From JAQTTT01 sp964565435 (lineage in GTDB: Archaea; Nanobdellota; Nanobdellia; Tiddalikarchaeales; Tiddalikarchaeaceae), in assembly GCA_964565435.1 (NCBI GenBank), contig CAZMEY010000012.1, positions 1-15,331 of the forward strand: DNA of 15,331 nt. Reading direction: 5' to 3'. Under the pieces are notes generated by a model. That model worked only from the letters and a program-made list of their open reading frames with translations, had not been told where the DNA came from and searched no databases. Positions 1 to 5,703 of this stretch are shown one piece after another (within the stretch, counting starts at the first letter, position 1; each line of letters opens with the position of its first letter). The translations under genes were made by a program, and so were the position numbers.

Positions 1-288
1 GTATTCAACAATAGCTATTAAATTATCATTAACCTGCTTGAATGCATCTCTCCTGCTTGAATGAAGCTTTCTTGCGTTAACTCCCCTGATTATGGCGCAG
101 GCATCATCACTTGAAGAGTTATGCATGCAAATAGCGACTCCGCAGAAATCCGTTTTCCTGATAAACTTTGCAGCGCAGGCAATGTTCATTCCAGCATCGC
201 TTGAAGGCCTATCTGAGCTCCTCTGGGCGCCAACAAGCAGCACCGGAACAGGGACATTATCCAAAATAAATGAAAGCGCAGCAGAGGT
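1..288 (-). CDS. gatD: Glu-tRNA(Gln) amidotransferase subunit D, C-terminal piece (partial)
   Basis: Translating the minus strand from 288 down to 1 gives an uninterrupted 96-residue asparaginase-type segment. It starts T-S-A-A-L-S-F and continues through V-P-V-P-V-L-L-V-G-A-Q-R-S-S-D-R-P-S-S-D and on to A-R-K-L-H-S-S-R-R-D-A-F. These are typical GatD/asparaginase blocks: the G-A-Q-R-x-x-D-R-P-S-x-D segment that follows the second active-site motif, and the R-K-L-H-S-S-R-R-D-A-F block. It has no start or stop of its own. It is the continuation of the gatD piece at 323-877, and the gene runs on past the left edge of the window. The T-H-G-T-D-T-M catalytic motif that should lie just before T-S-A-A-L is lost in the gap. 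GatD works with GatE to convert Glu-tRNA(Gln) to Gln-tRNA(Gln); its asparaginase-like domain releases ammonia from an amide donor. Confidence 0.88.
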
Positions 289-298
289 NNNNNNNNNN
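289..298. other. Scaffold gap (10 N)
   Basis: Ten undetermined bases join two contig ends inside gatD. The length is probably arbitrary: about 16-18 residues of GatD, including the T-H-G-T-D-T-M motif, are missing here by comparison with the family, and the reading frame does not carry across. Confidence 0.97.
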
Positions 299-448
299 TC
301 CAAATAAGGGCCAATTAACAGCTTATTTATGAGCAATATGTTTAACCTCGTCAAAAACGAACTCAGCCATTTTTTTATAATGGCTAAATCTCATGTCATC
401 GCTAAACATATTGCCCATAAATAAGCTGTTAATTGGCCCGTATTTGGA
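299..448. repeat. Fold-back inverted repeat beside the scaffold gap
   Basis: Bases 299-344 are the reverse complement of 403-448, with 44 of 46 positions matching; the mismatches are at 332/415 and 307/440. A 58-base spacer separates the arms. The 403-448 arm encodes normal GatD sequence (S-K-Y-G-P-I-N-S-L-F-M-G-N). The 299-344 arm ends exactly at the gap and replaces the GatD sequence expected after residue 178 with six spurious residues and a stop. This is most simply an assembly or amplification chimera, not a biological element. Confidence 0.85.
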
Positions 449-877
449 AAGCTCAGGAAACATTCCAATCAATTCCTCAGGGTTAAACCTGCTGACAACC
501 CCTCCAGTCCTATAATCAACTTTGCTGGCAATAGTTCCTCCAGTATGCAAAATGCTGATAAATCCCTTGCCCAATTTGGCATTTTTTTTTTTGCCCTCTT
601 TTTCTTCCCTAAATTTTTTTAGCAATTTAATCTCGTTAATCCTTTTAATATTAATGCCAATATTATATCCATTATCCAATTTCAGTATCAAAGTGTCATC
701 AGTCAAATAATCCGGGCGGTTTAAAATAATCCCTTCAAAAACCTCATCTTCCTTGATAACCTTCACATAATCCAATAAATCAATCTTGCTTTTTTTTAAA
801 AAATCAAACACTACCTTTGAATACATATTATTAGCAAAATATCCCAAGATTTTAATACCTTTTGGCATTGCAGGCAT
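323..877 (-). CDS. gatD: Glu-tRNA(Gln) amidotransferase subunit D, N-terminal piece (broken by assembly gap)
   Basis: GatD is the amide-donor-hydrolysing subunit of the archaeal GatDE amidotransferase, which makes Gln-tRNA(Gln). The N-terminal part (about residues 18-85) matches the small beta-barrel domain that precedes the asparaginase domain in GatD. The first asparaginase signature H-T-G-G-T-I-A-S is at residues 111-118, with the likely nucleophile Thr115. It is followed by the G-G-V-V-S-R-F-N-P-E-E-L and N-M-F-S-D-D-M-R blocks. Residues 179-184 and the stop come from the inverted copy at 299-344, so the apparent 184-residue length is artificial; the true gene continues at 288-1. The first ATG (877) overlaps the upstream CrtO-like gene by 26 bp. 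An ATG at 826 (M18, M-Y-S-K) is an equally plausible start just after the upstream stop at 852. It is probably co-transcribed with that gene. Confidence 0.93.
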   Translation of the reverse strand: MPAMPKGIKILGYFANNMYSKVVFDFLKKSKIDLLDYVKVIKEDEVFEGIILNRPDYLTDDTLILKLDNGYNIGINIKRINEIKLLKKFREEKEGKKKNAKLGKGFISILHTGGTIASKVDYRTGGVVSRFNPEELIGMFPELSKYGPINSLFMGNMFSDDMRFSHYKKMAEFVFDEVKHIAHK

Positions 878-1271
878 CTTTTAATGTATTCACAATCCTT
901 GCCCTATTATATCGCTGAATCATTATTAGATAAATATTTGCAATATTAATTGGCCACAAGTTGCCTATAATGCAGCAAGCCGCTGAAAACAAATGCACTT
1001 TCTCATTAAACCTTGCCTCCTTTTCATATTTTATCAAAGCTTCAAGGCTTCTTTCTTTTCCAATATAATAATTATTTGCCCTTCCCTTGTTTTTGAAAAT
1101 ATAAGTCACTGCTTTTTTAGCAAGTCTTACGCCTAAAAACTCATACAATTTTGAATTCTCAAAGGGCTTAGGTCTAAAATAATAATGCGAATATATCTCA
1201 TTTAATGCATTTCTTGCGCATCTCACATCTTTGGCAGAGTATTCTATTCCCCCAATTTTTCCCAAAACCAT
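852..1271 (-). CDS. CrtO-like acyltransferase family membrane protein
   Basis: A 139-residue protein resembling the glycosyl-4,4'-diaponeurosporenoate acyltransferase (CrtO) family of small membrane proteins. Family-like features are P-F-E-N at 36-39 followed by K-L-Y-E-F-L-G-V-R, a charged block K-Y-E-K-E-A-R-F-N-E-K-V-H at 81-93, a hydrophobic hairpin at about 93-118, and the closing Q-R-Y-N-R-A-R-I at 119-126, which is the most characteristic motif. In staphylococci CrtO acylates the carotenoid staphyloxanthin. Nothing here indicates a carotenoid pathway, so the substrate is unknown, and lipid or glycolipid acylation is only a guess. A TATA-like element at 1292-1303 lies about 26 nt before the ATG, implying a leaderless mRNA. 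The gene leads directly into gatD. Family assignment is from recalled motifs and is moderately sure. Confidence 0.6.
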   Translation of the reverse strand: MVLGKIGGIEYSAKDVRCARNALNEIYSHYYFRPKPFENSKLYEFLGVRLAKKAVTYIFKNKGRANNYYIGKERSLEALIKYEKEARFNEKVHLFSAACCIIGNLWPINIANIYLIMIQRYNRARIVNTLKDACNAKRY

Positions 1272-1291
1272 GAATACTGATCTAAACCTAT

Positions 1292-1303
1292 CTTTTTATA
1301 AAA
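1292..1303 (-). promoter_or_regulatory. TATA-like element for the CrtO-like/gatD unit
   Basis: The minus strand reads TTTATAAAAAGA, centred about 26 nt upstream of the ATG at 1271. That spacing puts transcription start at or next to the start codon. The element abuts the gltX stop codon (1304-1306), so this unit has its own promoter even though gltX points the same way. Confidence 0.55.
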
Positions 1304-2917
1304 TCATTCATGGATGAATATCCAATAATCTTTCTCTTTTTTGCAGTACCCGAAGCGCTCAAAATTAACGATCGTGCCAATTGGAAGTTCATTAACAGAT
1401 TTTTCAATAATAATTTCATGTTCTGCCAAGGGCTTTGCGTCAACCTCACCTTTTTCATTGATTATTGGCAAAGCCTCCAAAACCTTAGCCTTTTCCCCAG
1501 AAATATCCACATAAGGTGCAATGGAAACATCCTTTCCAAACTCTTCTCCAGCATATTCCCCAATTATTTCATCCTTGCCAACTTTTGAAATCTTCACATT
1601 AAAGCTGTTTTTAAGCCTGATGACTTTGGCATCTTTTGATAATTTGGCAATAATGAACCCTTTTTCATTAACCCTTAATTTTACTGCATCTTTTGCTTTA
1701 ATTGCCTGATAATGCTTCACTGTTTTTTCCAAAATCCTTCTATTAATAGCATAAACTTTGTCCATAGGAATATGCTTTTTGGACTTGCTCACACCTAAAT
1801 CAATAACCAATTCCCTTAAAGTCTCTGGCTGAATGCCCTTTTTTAGCATCCCCTTGATAGTTGATAATCTAATATCATCATAACCATCAACTATTTTCTC
1901 ATCAACTAATCTCCTAATCTCCCTGCCTTTAGTCAATCCTCCTTCTATCTCATACCTTGAATACAAAACATTTACAGGATGGCTGGTTATCCCGCACTTT
2001 TCCCTAATATAATCCTGCAACTCCACCCTTTGAGTCCAATTAGAATCCCTTAAAGCATGGGTTATCTTTGAATCCTCTATTGAAGCAGTAAAATCATAAA
2101 CAGGCCAGGCAAAATACTTACTTCCCTGCCTATAATGCTTGGTTTTGTTAATCCTGAAAATCACTGGGTCCCACATTGCAGAGTTCTTGCTTTTCATGTC
2201 TCCTTTAAGCCTAATGACGCATTCTCCCTGCTTATAAGTGCCATATCTCATCTTATTCCAATGCCTCAAACTCCAATTAATATCATTCATAGCGCAAGCG
2301 CACCTCTTCTTCTCAAAATGCTCCTCATCGCCGCTTTCCTTCTTAGGGCAGACGCATGCATAAGCAAAACCAGCCTTGATTAAATTGTCAGCATATTTGT
2401 AATAATCAGGCATATTATCCGAGAGAAAATATTCTTCATCATATTTAATGCCCAAAGCCTTTAAATCATCCCTTATGCCTTGGACAAACTCCTGCTTTGA
2501 CTTCTCAGGATTAGTATCCTCAAACCTCAAAACCAATCTGCCATTATACCTTTTGGCATAATATTCATTCAAAAGAAATGACAAAGCATGACCAATATGC
2601 AATTGCTTCTCAGGGCCAGGAGGCAGCCTAAATGAGCACTTTCCCTTTGTAATTTCAGGAATCTCAGGCAAATCAATAACCTCCTCTTTTTTATCCAAAG
2701 CATGAGAATCAATCTTGAGCAGCTCTCTCTTTTGCTCCTCCATAGCCATCTTATTTACTTCCAAAACAACCTTATTAATCTCAGCCATTAATTTTTTCAT
2801 ATCACTTTTCAGAGAAGGGTCTTCCCCCAAAGCTTTAGGAACAATGGCTCCAATAGCTGCTTTGCCATCATGAGTAACTGCATTTTTGAGCGCAAAAAAC
2901 TTAAGGTTCATTATCAT
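1304..2917 (-). CDS. gltX: Glutamyl-tRNA synthetase, archaeal type
   Basis: Class I aminoacyl-tRNA synthetase that charges tRNA-Glu with glutamate. With GatDE in the same window it is probably non-discriminating, also mischarging tRNA-Gln for amidation. Using the ATG at 2917 gives 537 residues. The archaeal N-terminal helical region (L-K-N-A-V...G-K-A) precedes the Rossmann catalytic domain. HIGH is exact (H-I-G-H, residues 107-110) and is preceded by R-L-P-P-G-P-E-K. R-F-E-D-T-N-P follows at 131-137. A C-V-C (188-190) and C-A-C (206-208) pair could bind zinc. The KMSKS position appears as G-L-T-K-G-R-E-I (about 327-334), a divergent version that keeps the lysine. The C-terminal beta-barrel region is of the archaeal/eukaryotic GlnRS-like type. 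The frame is open up to an ATG at 2959, but family length and a TATA-like element at 2943-2952 favour 2917 or 2911. Confidence 0.95.
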   Translation of the reverse strand: MIMNLKFFALKNAVTHDGKAAIGAIVPKALGEDPSLKSDMKKLMAEINKVVLEVNKMAMEEQKRELLKIDSHALDKKEEVIDLPEIPEITKGKCSFRLPPGPEKQLHIGHALSFLLNEYYAKRYNGRLVLRFEDTNPEKSKQEFVQGIRDDLKALGIKYDEEYFLSDNMPDYYKYADNLIKAGFAYACVCPKKESGDEEHFEKKRCACAMNDINWSLRHWNKMRYGTYKQGECVIRLKGDMKSKNSAMWDPVIFRINKTKHYRQGSKYFAWPVYDFTASIEDSKITHALRDSNWTQRVELQDYIREKCGITSHPVNVLYSRYEIEGGLTKGREIRRLVDEKIVDGYDDIRLSTIKGMLKKGIQPETLRELVIDLGVSKSKKHIPMDKVYAINRRILEKTVKHYQAIKAKDAVKLRVNEKGFIIAKLSKDAKVIRLKNSFNVKISKVGKDEIIGEYAGEEFGKDVSIAPYVDISGEKAKVLEALPIINEKGEVDAKPLAEHEIIIEKSVNELPIGTIVNFERFGYCKKEKDYWIFIHE

Positions 2918-2942
2918 CTCTAATCCAAAGGGCATTAAAAAA

Positions 2943-2952
2943 GTTTTTATGC
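2943..2952 (-). promoter_or_regulatory. TATA-like element for gltX
   Basis: The minus strand reads GCATAAAAAC about 30 nt before the ATG at 2917 (36 nt before 2911). This fits a leaderless or nearly leaderless transcript and argues against the longer start at 2959, which would place the element inside the coding region. Confidence 0.4.
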
Positions 2953-3067
2953 AAGACATAACCCTTGTTTCCTTTGGAACTAACCTTTATTTCCGCTGGA
3001 ACTCATATTCCACAAGATGCGAAGGAGTGTGCCAAAAATATATCGCCTTCATTTCAAGTGAAGACTA

Positions 3068-3514
3068 TTATTCTCCAATATCCTCATTCCATAATTTAGG
3101 CTTATTTTTAATGAACTCTTTCATCAATTGAATGCATTCAGCATTATTCATATTTATTATAGTTGCCCCTTTCTTTTTGGAATAACTTTCAGGCCCCTTA
3201 AATGTGGAGTTCTCTCCAATAACAATTGTAGGGATTTTGTATAATATTATTGCCCCAGTGCACATCTCGCAAGGGGATAAAGTTGAATAGATAACGCATT
3301 TAGAATATTCCTTTGCGCTTAATCTGCCCGCGTTTTCCAAGCAATCCATCTCTGCATGCAATATTGCAGAGCCTTTCTGCACCCTTTTATTATGGCCTCT
3401 GCCTATTATTTTTCCATCTTTAACCAATACTGAGCCAATGGGTATTCCTCCGCTTTTTAATCCTTTTTTAGCCTCTTTAATTGCTTCTTGTAAGAAAAAC
3501 TCGTGATTATTCAT
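3068..3514 (-). CDS. Cytosine deaminase, Fcy1-like (CDA superfamily)
   Basis: Zinc-dependent deaminase of 148 residues that matches my recollection of yeast cytosine deaminase Fcy1 better than the usual bacterial tRNA-adenosine or guanine deaminases. Zinc and catalytic motifs are H-A-E (His53, Glu55) and S-P-C-E-M-C (Cys82, Cys85). G-R-G-H-N is just upstream, with an Asn at the position that contacts cytosine in Fcy1. The segment V-Q-K-G-S-A-I-L-H and the exact C-terminus W-N-E-D-I-G-E parallel the yeast protein, whose aspartate in D-I-G-E contacts the substrate. Expected reaction: cytosine to uracil in pyrimidine salvage. The first possible start is TTG at 3520; I chose the ATG two codons later (3514). 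Alternatives are a guanine or other nucleobase deaminase; the C-terminal motif makes cytosine the better guess. Confidence 0.85.
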   Translation of the reverse strand: MNNHEFFLQEAIKEAKKGLKSGGIPIGSVLVKDGKIIGRGHNKRVQKGSAILHAEMDCLENAGRLSAKEYSKCVIYSTLSPCEMCTGAIILYKIPTIVIGENSTFKGPESYSKKKGATIINMNNAECIQLMKEFIKNKPKLWNEDIGE

Positions 3515-3551
3515 TGGCAAAAATTATGCAATCATCAATTAAAAATTGTGC

Positions 3552-3562
3552 GATATATATTA
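3552..3562 (-). promoter_or_regulatory. TATA-like element for the deaminase gene
   Basis: The minus strand reads TTAATATATATCG around here, about 43 nt before the ATG at 3514. Transcription would begin about 15 nt before the start codon. No clear Shine-Dalgarno sequence is visible between. Confidence 0.4.
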
Positions 3563-3722
3563 ACGCGAGACATAAAAGTATTTAAATTAGCAGATACATA
3601 GTTAAAGTTATAAAAAAGTTAACCATCATTTTGGCGAATGAAGCTTAACTTCAAGATCACAATTTACTTTTGGCGAAGTAAATCACATAACGAACATTCT
3701 AAGTAGTAGTAAGTACCTGGAC

Positions 3723-3774
3723 ATTTAAATAGTTTTTGGTATTCACTGCTGTCAAAAAAAAATAAAACGGGGAG
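3723..3774 (+). promoter_or_regulatory. ftsZ promoter (TATA) and Shine-Dalgarno leader
   Basis: ATTTAAATA at 3723-3731 is a good archaeal TATA box. It predicts a start near 3750 and a leader of roughly 35-40 nt. GGGGAG at 3769-3774 lies 12 nt before the ftsZ ATG and is a strong Shine-Dalgarno match. ftsZ is therefore an exception here: most other first genes look leaderless. Confidence 0.55.
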
Positions 3775-3786
3775 TGCGAAAAAAAA

Positions 3787-4869
3787 ATGGATTTTTTAGT
3801 GGAAAACGCTCTTAAAAGTCAAGAGCAATTTAAATTTGCTGTCGGCAATAATGCAGGACAGGCTAACATCAAAGTAATCGGATGCGGCGGTGCTGGAAAC
3901 AACACTGTTTCATGGTTGTACAATAAAGGCGTTGAAGGCGCTGAAACAATTGTATTAAACACTGACATACAGCATCTTAATATTAGCAATGCTGACCAAA
4001 AAATATTGGTTGGCAAAGAATTAACAAGGGGTCTTGGAGCAGGAGGCCACCCTCAAATAGGAGCGCAAGCTGTTGAAGAGAGCCAGCATGAAGTAAAGCA
4101 ATTATTGAAAGGCTCAGATCTATTATTCCTCTGCGCAGGAATGGGCGGCGGAACAGGAACTGGCTCAGCCCCAGTTGTAGCAAGATTGGCTAAAGAGCTT
4201 GGAAGCATAGTAATTGGAGTGGTCACAATGCCTTTCAATGTTGAAAGGACAAGGGTTGACAAAGCTGAATACGGACTTCAATTATTAAGGGAATACTGCG
4301 ACAGCGTAATAGTCATAGACAATAATAAATTAGTGCAAATCGCTGGAAACTTGCCAATGGCCCAATCATTTGCAGTGGCCAATGAATTGATATCAACAAT
4401 GATTAAAGGAATAGTTGAAACAATTGCATTGCCAAGCTTGATTAACCTTGACTTTGCAGATGTAAAGGCAATAATGAAAATGGGAGGATTATGCATTATG
4501 GGCATAGGGGAATCCTATAGCGAGCACAAAGCGGAAGAGGCTGTTAAAAGAGCCCTAAACAATCCATTATTGGATGTGGATTATACTGGCGCTGAAGGAG
4601 CATTAATACATATAATGGGTGGGCCTGACATGACTCTTGAAGAGGCAAGCAAAGCTGCTGAATTAATAACCAATTCGTTAAAAGCTGATGCAAATGTAAT
4701 ATGGGGTGCAAGAATAGAAGAAGGCATGACTGGAAAGATGAGGATAATGAGCATCATTACAGGAGTGCAAAGCCCCTACATTGTTGGACCTCAAAGGGCT
4801 GAGAAGCAAATGCCTCAAAGCCAGAGCCAAAAAATCAGCAATGATGCATTAGGAATAAGGATGATTTAA
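3787..4869 (+). CDS. ftsZ: Cell division GTPase FtsZ (archaeal)
   Basis: Tubulin-superfamily GTPase that polymerises into the division ring at midcell. At 360 residues it has the normal archaeal length. T1 G-C-G-G-A-G-N-N is at 32-39, the tubulin signature G-G-G-T-G-T-G-S at 120-127, the N-x-E-R-T-R-V-D-K-A segment at 151-160, and the T7 synergy loop N-L-D-F-A-D-V-K at 220-227 with catalytic Asp222 and Asp225. The C-terminal domain ends in S-P-Y-I-V-G and then a short Gln/Ser-rich linker finishing D-A-L-G-I-R-M-I, which may be the tail that binds a membrane anchor such as SepF. The S-P-Y-I-V-G segment and tail suggest the FtsZ1 group, but this is tentative. It stands alone, with its own promoter and two downstream hairpins. 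Confidence 0.97.
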   Translation: MDFLVENALKSQEQFKFAVGNNAGQANIKVIGCGGAGNNTVSWLYNKGVEGAETIVLNTDIQHLNISNADQKILVGKELTRGLGAGGHPQIGAQAVEESQHEVKQLLKGSDLLFLCAGMGGGTGTGSAPVVARLAKELGSIVIGVVTMPFNVERTRVDKAEYGLQLLREYCDSVIVIDNNKLVQIAGNLPMAQSFAVANELISTMIKGIVETIALPSLINLDFADVKAIMKMGGLCIMGIGESYSEHKAEEAVKRALNNPLLDVDYTGAEGALIHIMGGPDMTLEEASKAAELITNSLKADANVIWGARIEEGMTGKMRIMSIITGVQSPYIVGPQRAEKQMPQSQSQKISNDALGIRMI

Positions 4870-4902
4870 GAAATAAAATCAAAGCTCCTAAAAATTCATT
4901 TT

Positions 4903-4976
4903 TATGAAAGGAGGCTGCGAAAATTTCTAATCACTCCCCCTGATTGATATCGAAGCAGCCCCTTCATATTTTTTTT
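4903..4976 (+). terminator. Hairpin plus T-run downstream of ftsZ (possible terminator or small RNA)
   Basis: TATGAAAGGAGGCTGC (4903-4918) can pair with GCAGCCCCTTCATA (4955-4968), leaving two unpaired A residues. A nested 5-bp stem AATCA/TGATT (4929-4933 with 4941-4945) encloses a CTCCCCC loop. A run of Ts follows at 4969-4976. This is a longer and more branched structure than a simple terminator. Confidence 0.5.
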
Positions 4977-4986
4977 AGAAAAAGGG

Positions 4987-5027
4987 TTCCCTCTCCCATT
5001 AGGAGAGGGAATTAAGAATTTTTTTTT
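4987..5027 (+). terminator. Perfect 10-bp hairpin with T-run
   Basis: TTCCCTCTCC (4987-4996) pairs perfectly with GGAGAGGGAA (5002-5011) around a 5-base loop, and nine Ts follow at 5019-5027. It looks like an intrinsic terminator. Archaeal termination mainly needs the U-tract, so such a strong stem is notable. It ends the ftsZ unit before the pspC promoter. Confidence 0.6.
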
Positions 5028-5039
5028 ATTTAAAAGAAA

Positions 5040-5051
5040 ATATTTATTAAT
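5040..5051 (+). promoter_or_regulatory. TATA-like element of the first pspC gene
   Basis: ATATTTATTAAT begins 34 nt before the ATG at 5074. The same 12-mer occurs at the same distance before the second pspC gene, and both are followed by CAATTAAATA just before the start codon. This indicates a leaderless promoter that was duplicated with its gene. Confidence 0.6.
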
Positions 5052-5073
5052 CTCCAAAAACAATTAAATAAAC

Positions 5074-5298
5074 ATGAAAGAAAAACTTTACAGAAGCAAG
5101 TCTGACAAGATGATTTTTGGAATATGCGGAGGATTGGCTGATTATTTTGAAATTGATTCAACACTGGTAAGGGTTATAGCAGTAGTATTGTTATTCATAA
5201 GCGGAGGCTTTATGGCAATAGCTTATCTTATCCTTGCAGGAATCATTCCGGAAAACCCAAACAGTTCATCCCATAAATCAAAGCATAAAAAAAGATAA
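5074..5298 (+). CDS. PspC domain membrane protein (small)
   Basis: A 74-residue PspC-domain protein. The family-typical start K-L-Y-R-S-K-S-D-K-M-I-F-G-I-C-G-G-L-A-D-Y-F-E-I-D leads into one hydrophobic segment at about 32-58 that ends in the canonical I-I-P-E-N-P. A Lys/His-rich tail follows. In bacteria PspC is an inner-membrane sensor of envelope damage that acts with PspA/PspB, and PspC-like domains are also found in other stress and lantibiotic-response systems. Here it is the first gene of a cluster that also holds a longer PspC paralogue, a polytopic membrane protein and a LiaF-like protein. No pspA is present in the window. Function is inferred from the family: membrane stress sensing or signalling. 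Confidence 0.88.
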   Translation: MKEKLYRSKSDKMIFGICGGLADYFEIDSTLVRVIAVVLLFISGGFMAIAYLILAGIIPENPNSSSHKSKHKKR

Positions 5299-5309
5299 TA
5301 TTTATTAAT
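5298..5309 (+). promoter_or_regulatory. TATA-like element of the second pspC gene
   Basis: A copy of the ATATTTATTAAT element, again 34 nt before its ATG (5332). It overlaps the last base of the first pspC stop codon. The second gene therefore probably has its own start site and can be expressed apart from the first. Confidence 0.55.
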
Positions 5310-5331
5310 ATGCCGCGGCAATTAAATAGGT

Positions 5332-5703
5332 ATGAAAGAAAAGCTTTACAGAAGCAAAAAGAATAAAATGCTTTTTGGAGTCTGTGCAGGATTGGCTGAT
5401 TTTTTTGAAATAGACCCCACAATTGTCAGGATAATCGCAGCAGCCCTGCTTATCTTTACCAATGGATTTGCTGTCCCGCTTTATATAATATTGGCAATAG
5501 TTGTTCCAGAAAACCCCAATGAAAAAGCTTCTCCCTCAAATGTTAAAACTGCTAATAATTCTTATGCGCTTGGCGCAGGGCTTGTAGTAATCGGAGCAAT
5601 CATGCTCATGGACTCTTATGGAATAGTAAGATGGGATTCCTTATGGCCTGCAATACTCATAATAATTGGAGGATTCCTTATATGGGGAAAGAAAAAAAAA
5701 TAA
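5332..5703 (+). CDS. PspC domain protein with C-terminal LiaI-like membrane segment
   Basis: A 123-residue paralogue of the preceding gene. Residues 1-63 align without gaps to it (same M-K-E-K-L-Y-R-S-K start, F-E-I-D block and P-E-N-P-N end, by eye about 60 percent identical). An additional C-terminal part (about 75-120) carries two hydrophobic segments with G-L-V-V-I-G-A-I-M-L-M-D-S-Y-G and W-P-A-I-L-I-I-I-G-G, the pattern found in LiaI/LiaF-type membrane regions. The end (K-K-K-K) overlaps the next gene by 22 bp, and that gene's Shine-Dalgarno lies inside this one, so translation is probably coupled. Likely role: membrane stress sensing within the PspC/LiaF cluster. Confidence 0.87.
   Translation: MKEKLYRSKKNKMLFGVCAGLADFFEIDPTIVRIIAAALLIFTNGFAVPLYIILAIVVPENPNEKASPSNVKTANNSYALGAGLVVIGAIMLMDSYGIVRWDSLWPAILIIIGGFLIWGKKKK
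5668..5672 (+). promoter_or_regulatory. Shine-Dalgarno deciding the start at 5682
   Basis: GGAGG ends 9 nt before ATG 5682, inside the upstream pspC gene. It supports 5682 as the true start of the next gene over the earlier in-frame ATG at 5631. Confidence 0.6.

Larger units (their letters stand above)
3515..3786. other. Divergent intergenic region between the deaminase gene and ftsZ
   Basis: A 272-bp AT-rich region carrying the minus-strand promoter of the deaminase gene and the plus-strand promoter and leader of ftsZ. In the middle are two small hairpins with the same TTGGCG loop: 3627-3640 (4-bp stem CATT/AATG) and 3663-3682 (7-bp stem TTTACTT/AAGTAAA). A 22-codon ATG-to-TAG reading frame spans 3638-3706, with a TATA-like GTTATAAAAAAG about 25-30 nt before its ATG. 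None of this resembles a known RNA family to me. Confidence 0.5.

Noticed and set aside
92..307. Plus-strand open frame running across the N gap
   Set aside because: It is antisense to the clear GatD coding sequence at 288-1 and depends on undetermined bases.
299..448. Inverted repeat as a mobile-element end or regulatory hairpin
   Set aside because: It ends at the scaffold gap, one arm is ordinary GatD coding sequence, and it removes an essential catalytic motif; an artefact explains all of this.
5631..5681. Earlier ATG for the polytopic membrane protein
   Set aside because: It would extend 51 bp further into the second pspC gene with non-membrane-like sequence; the GGAGG at 5668-5672 fits ATG 5682.
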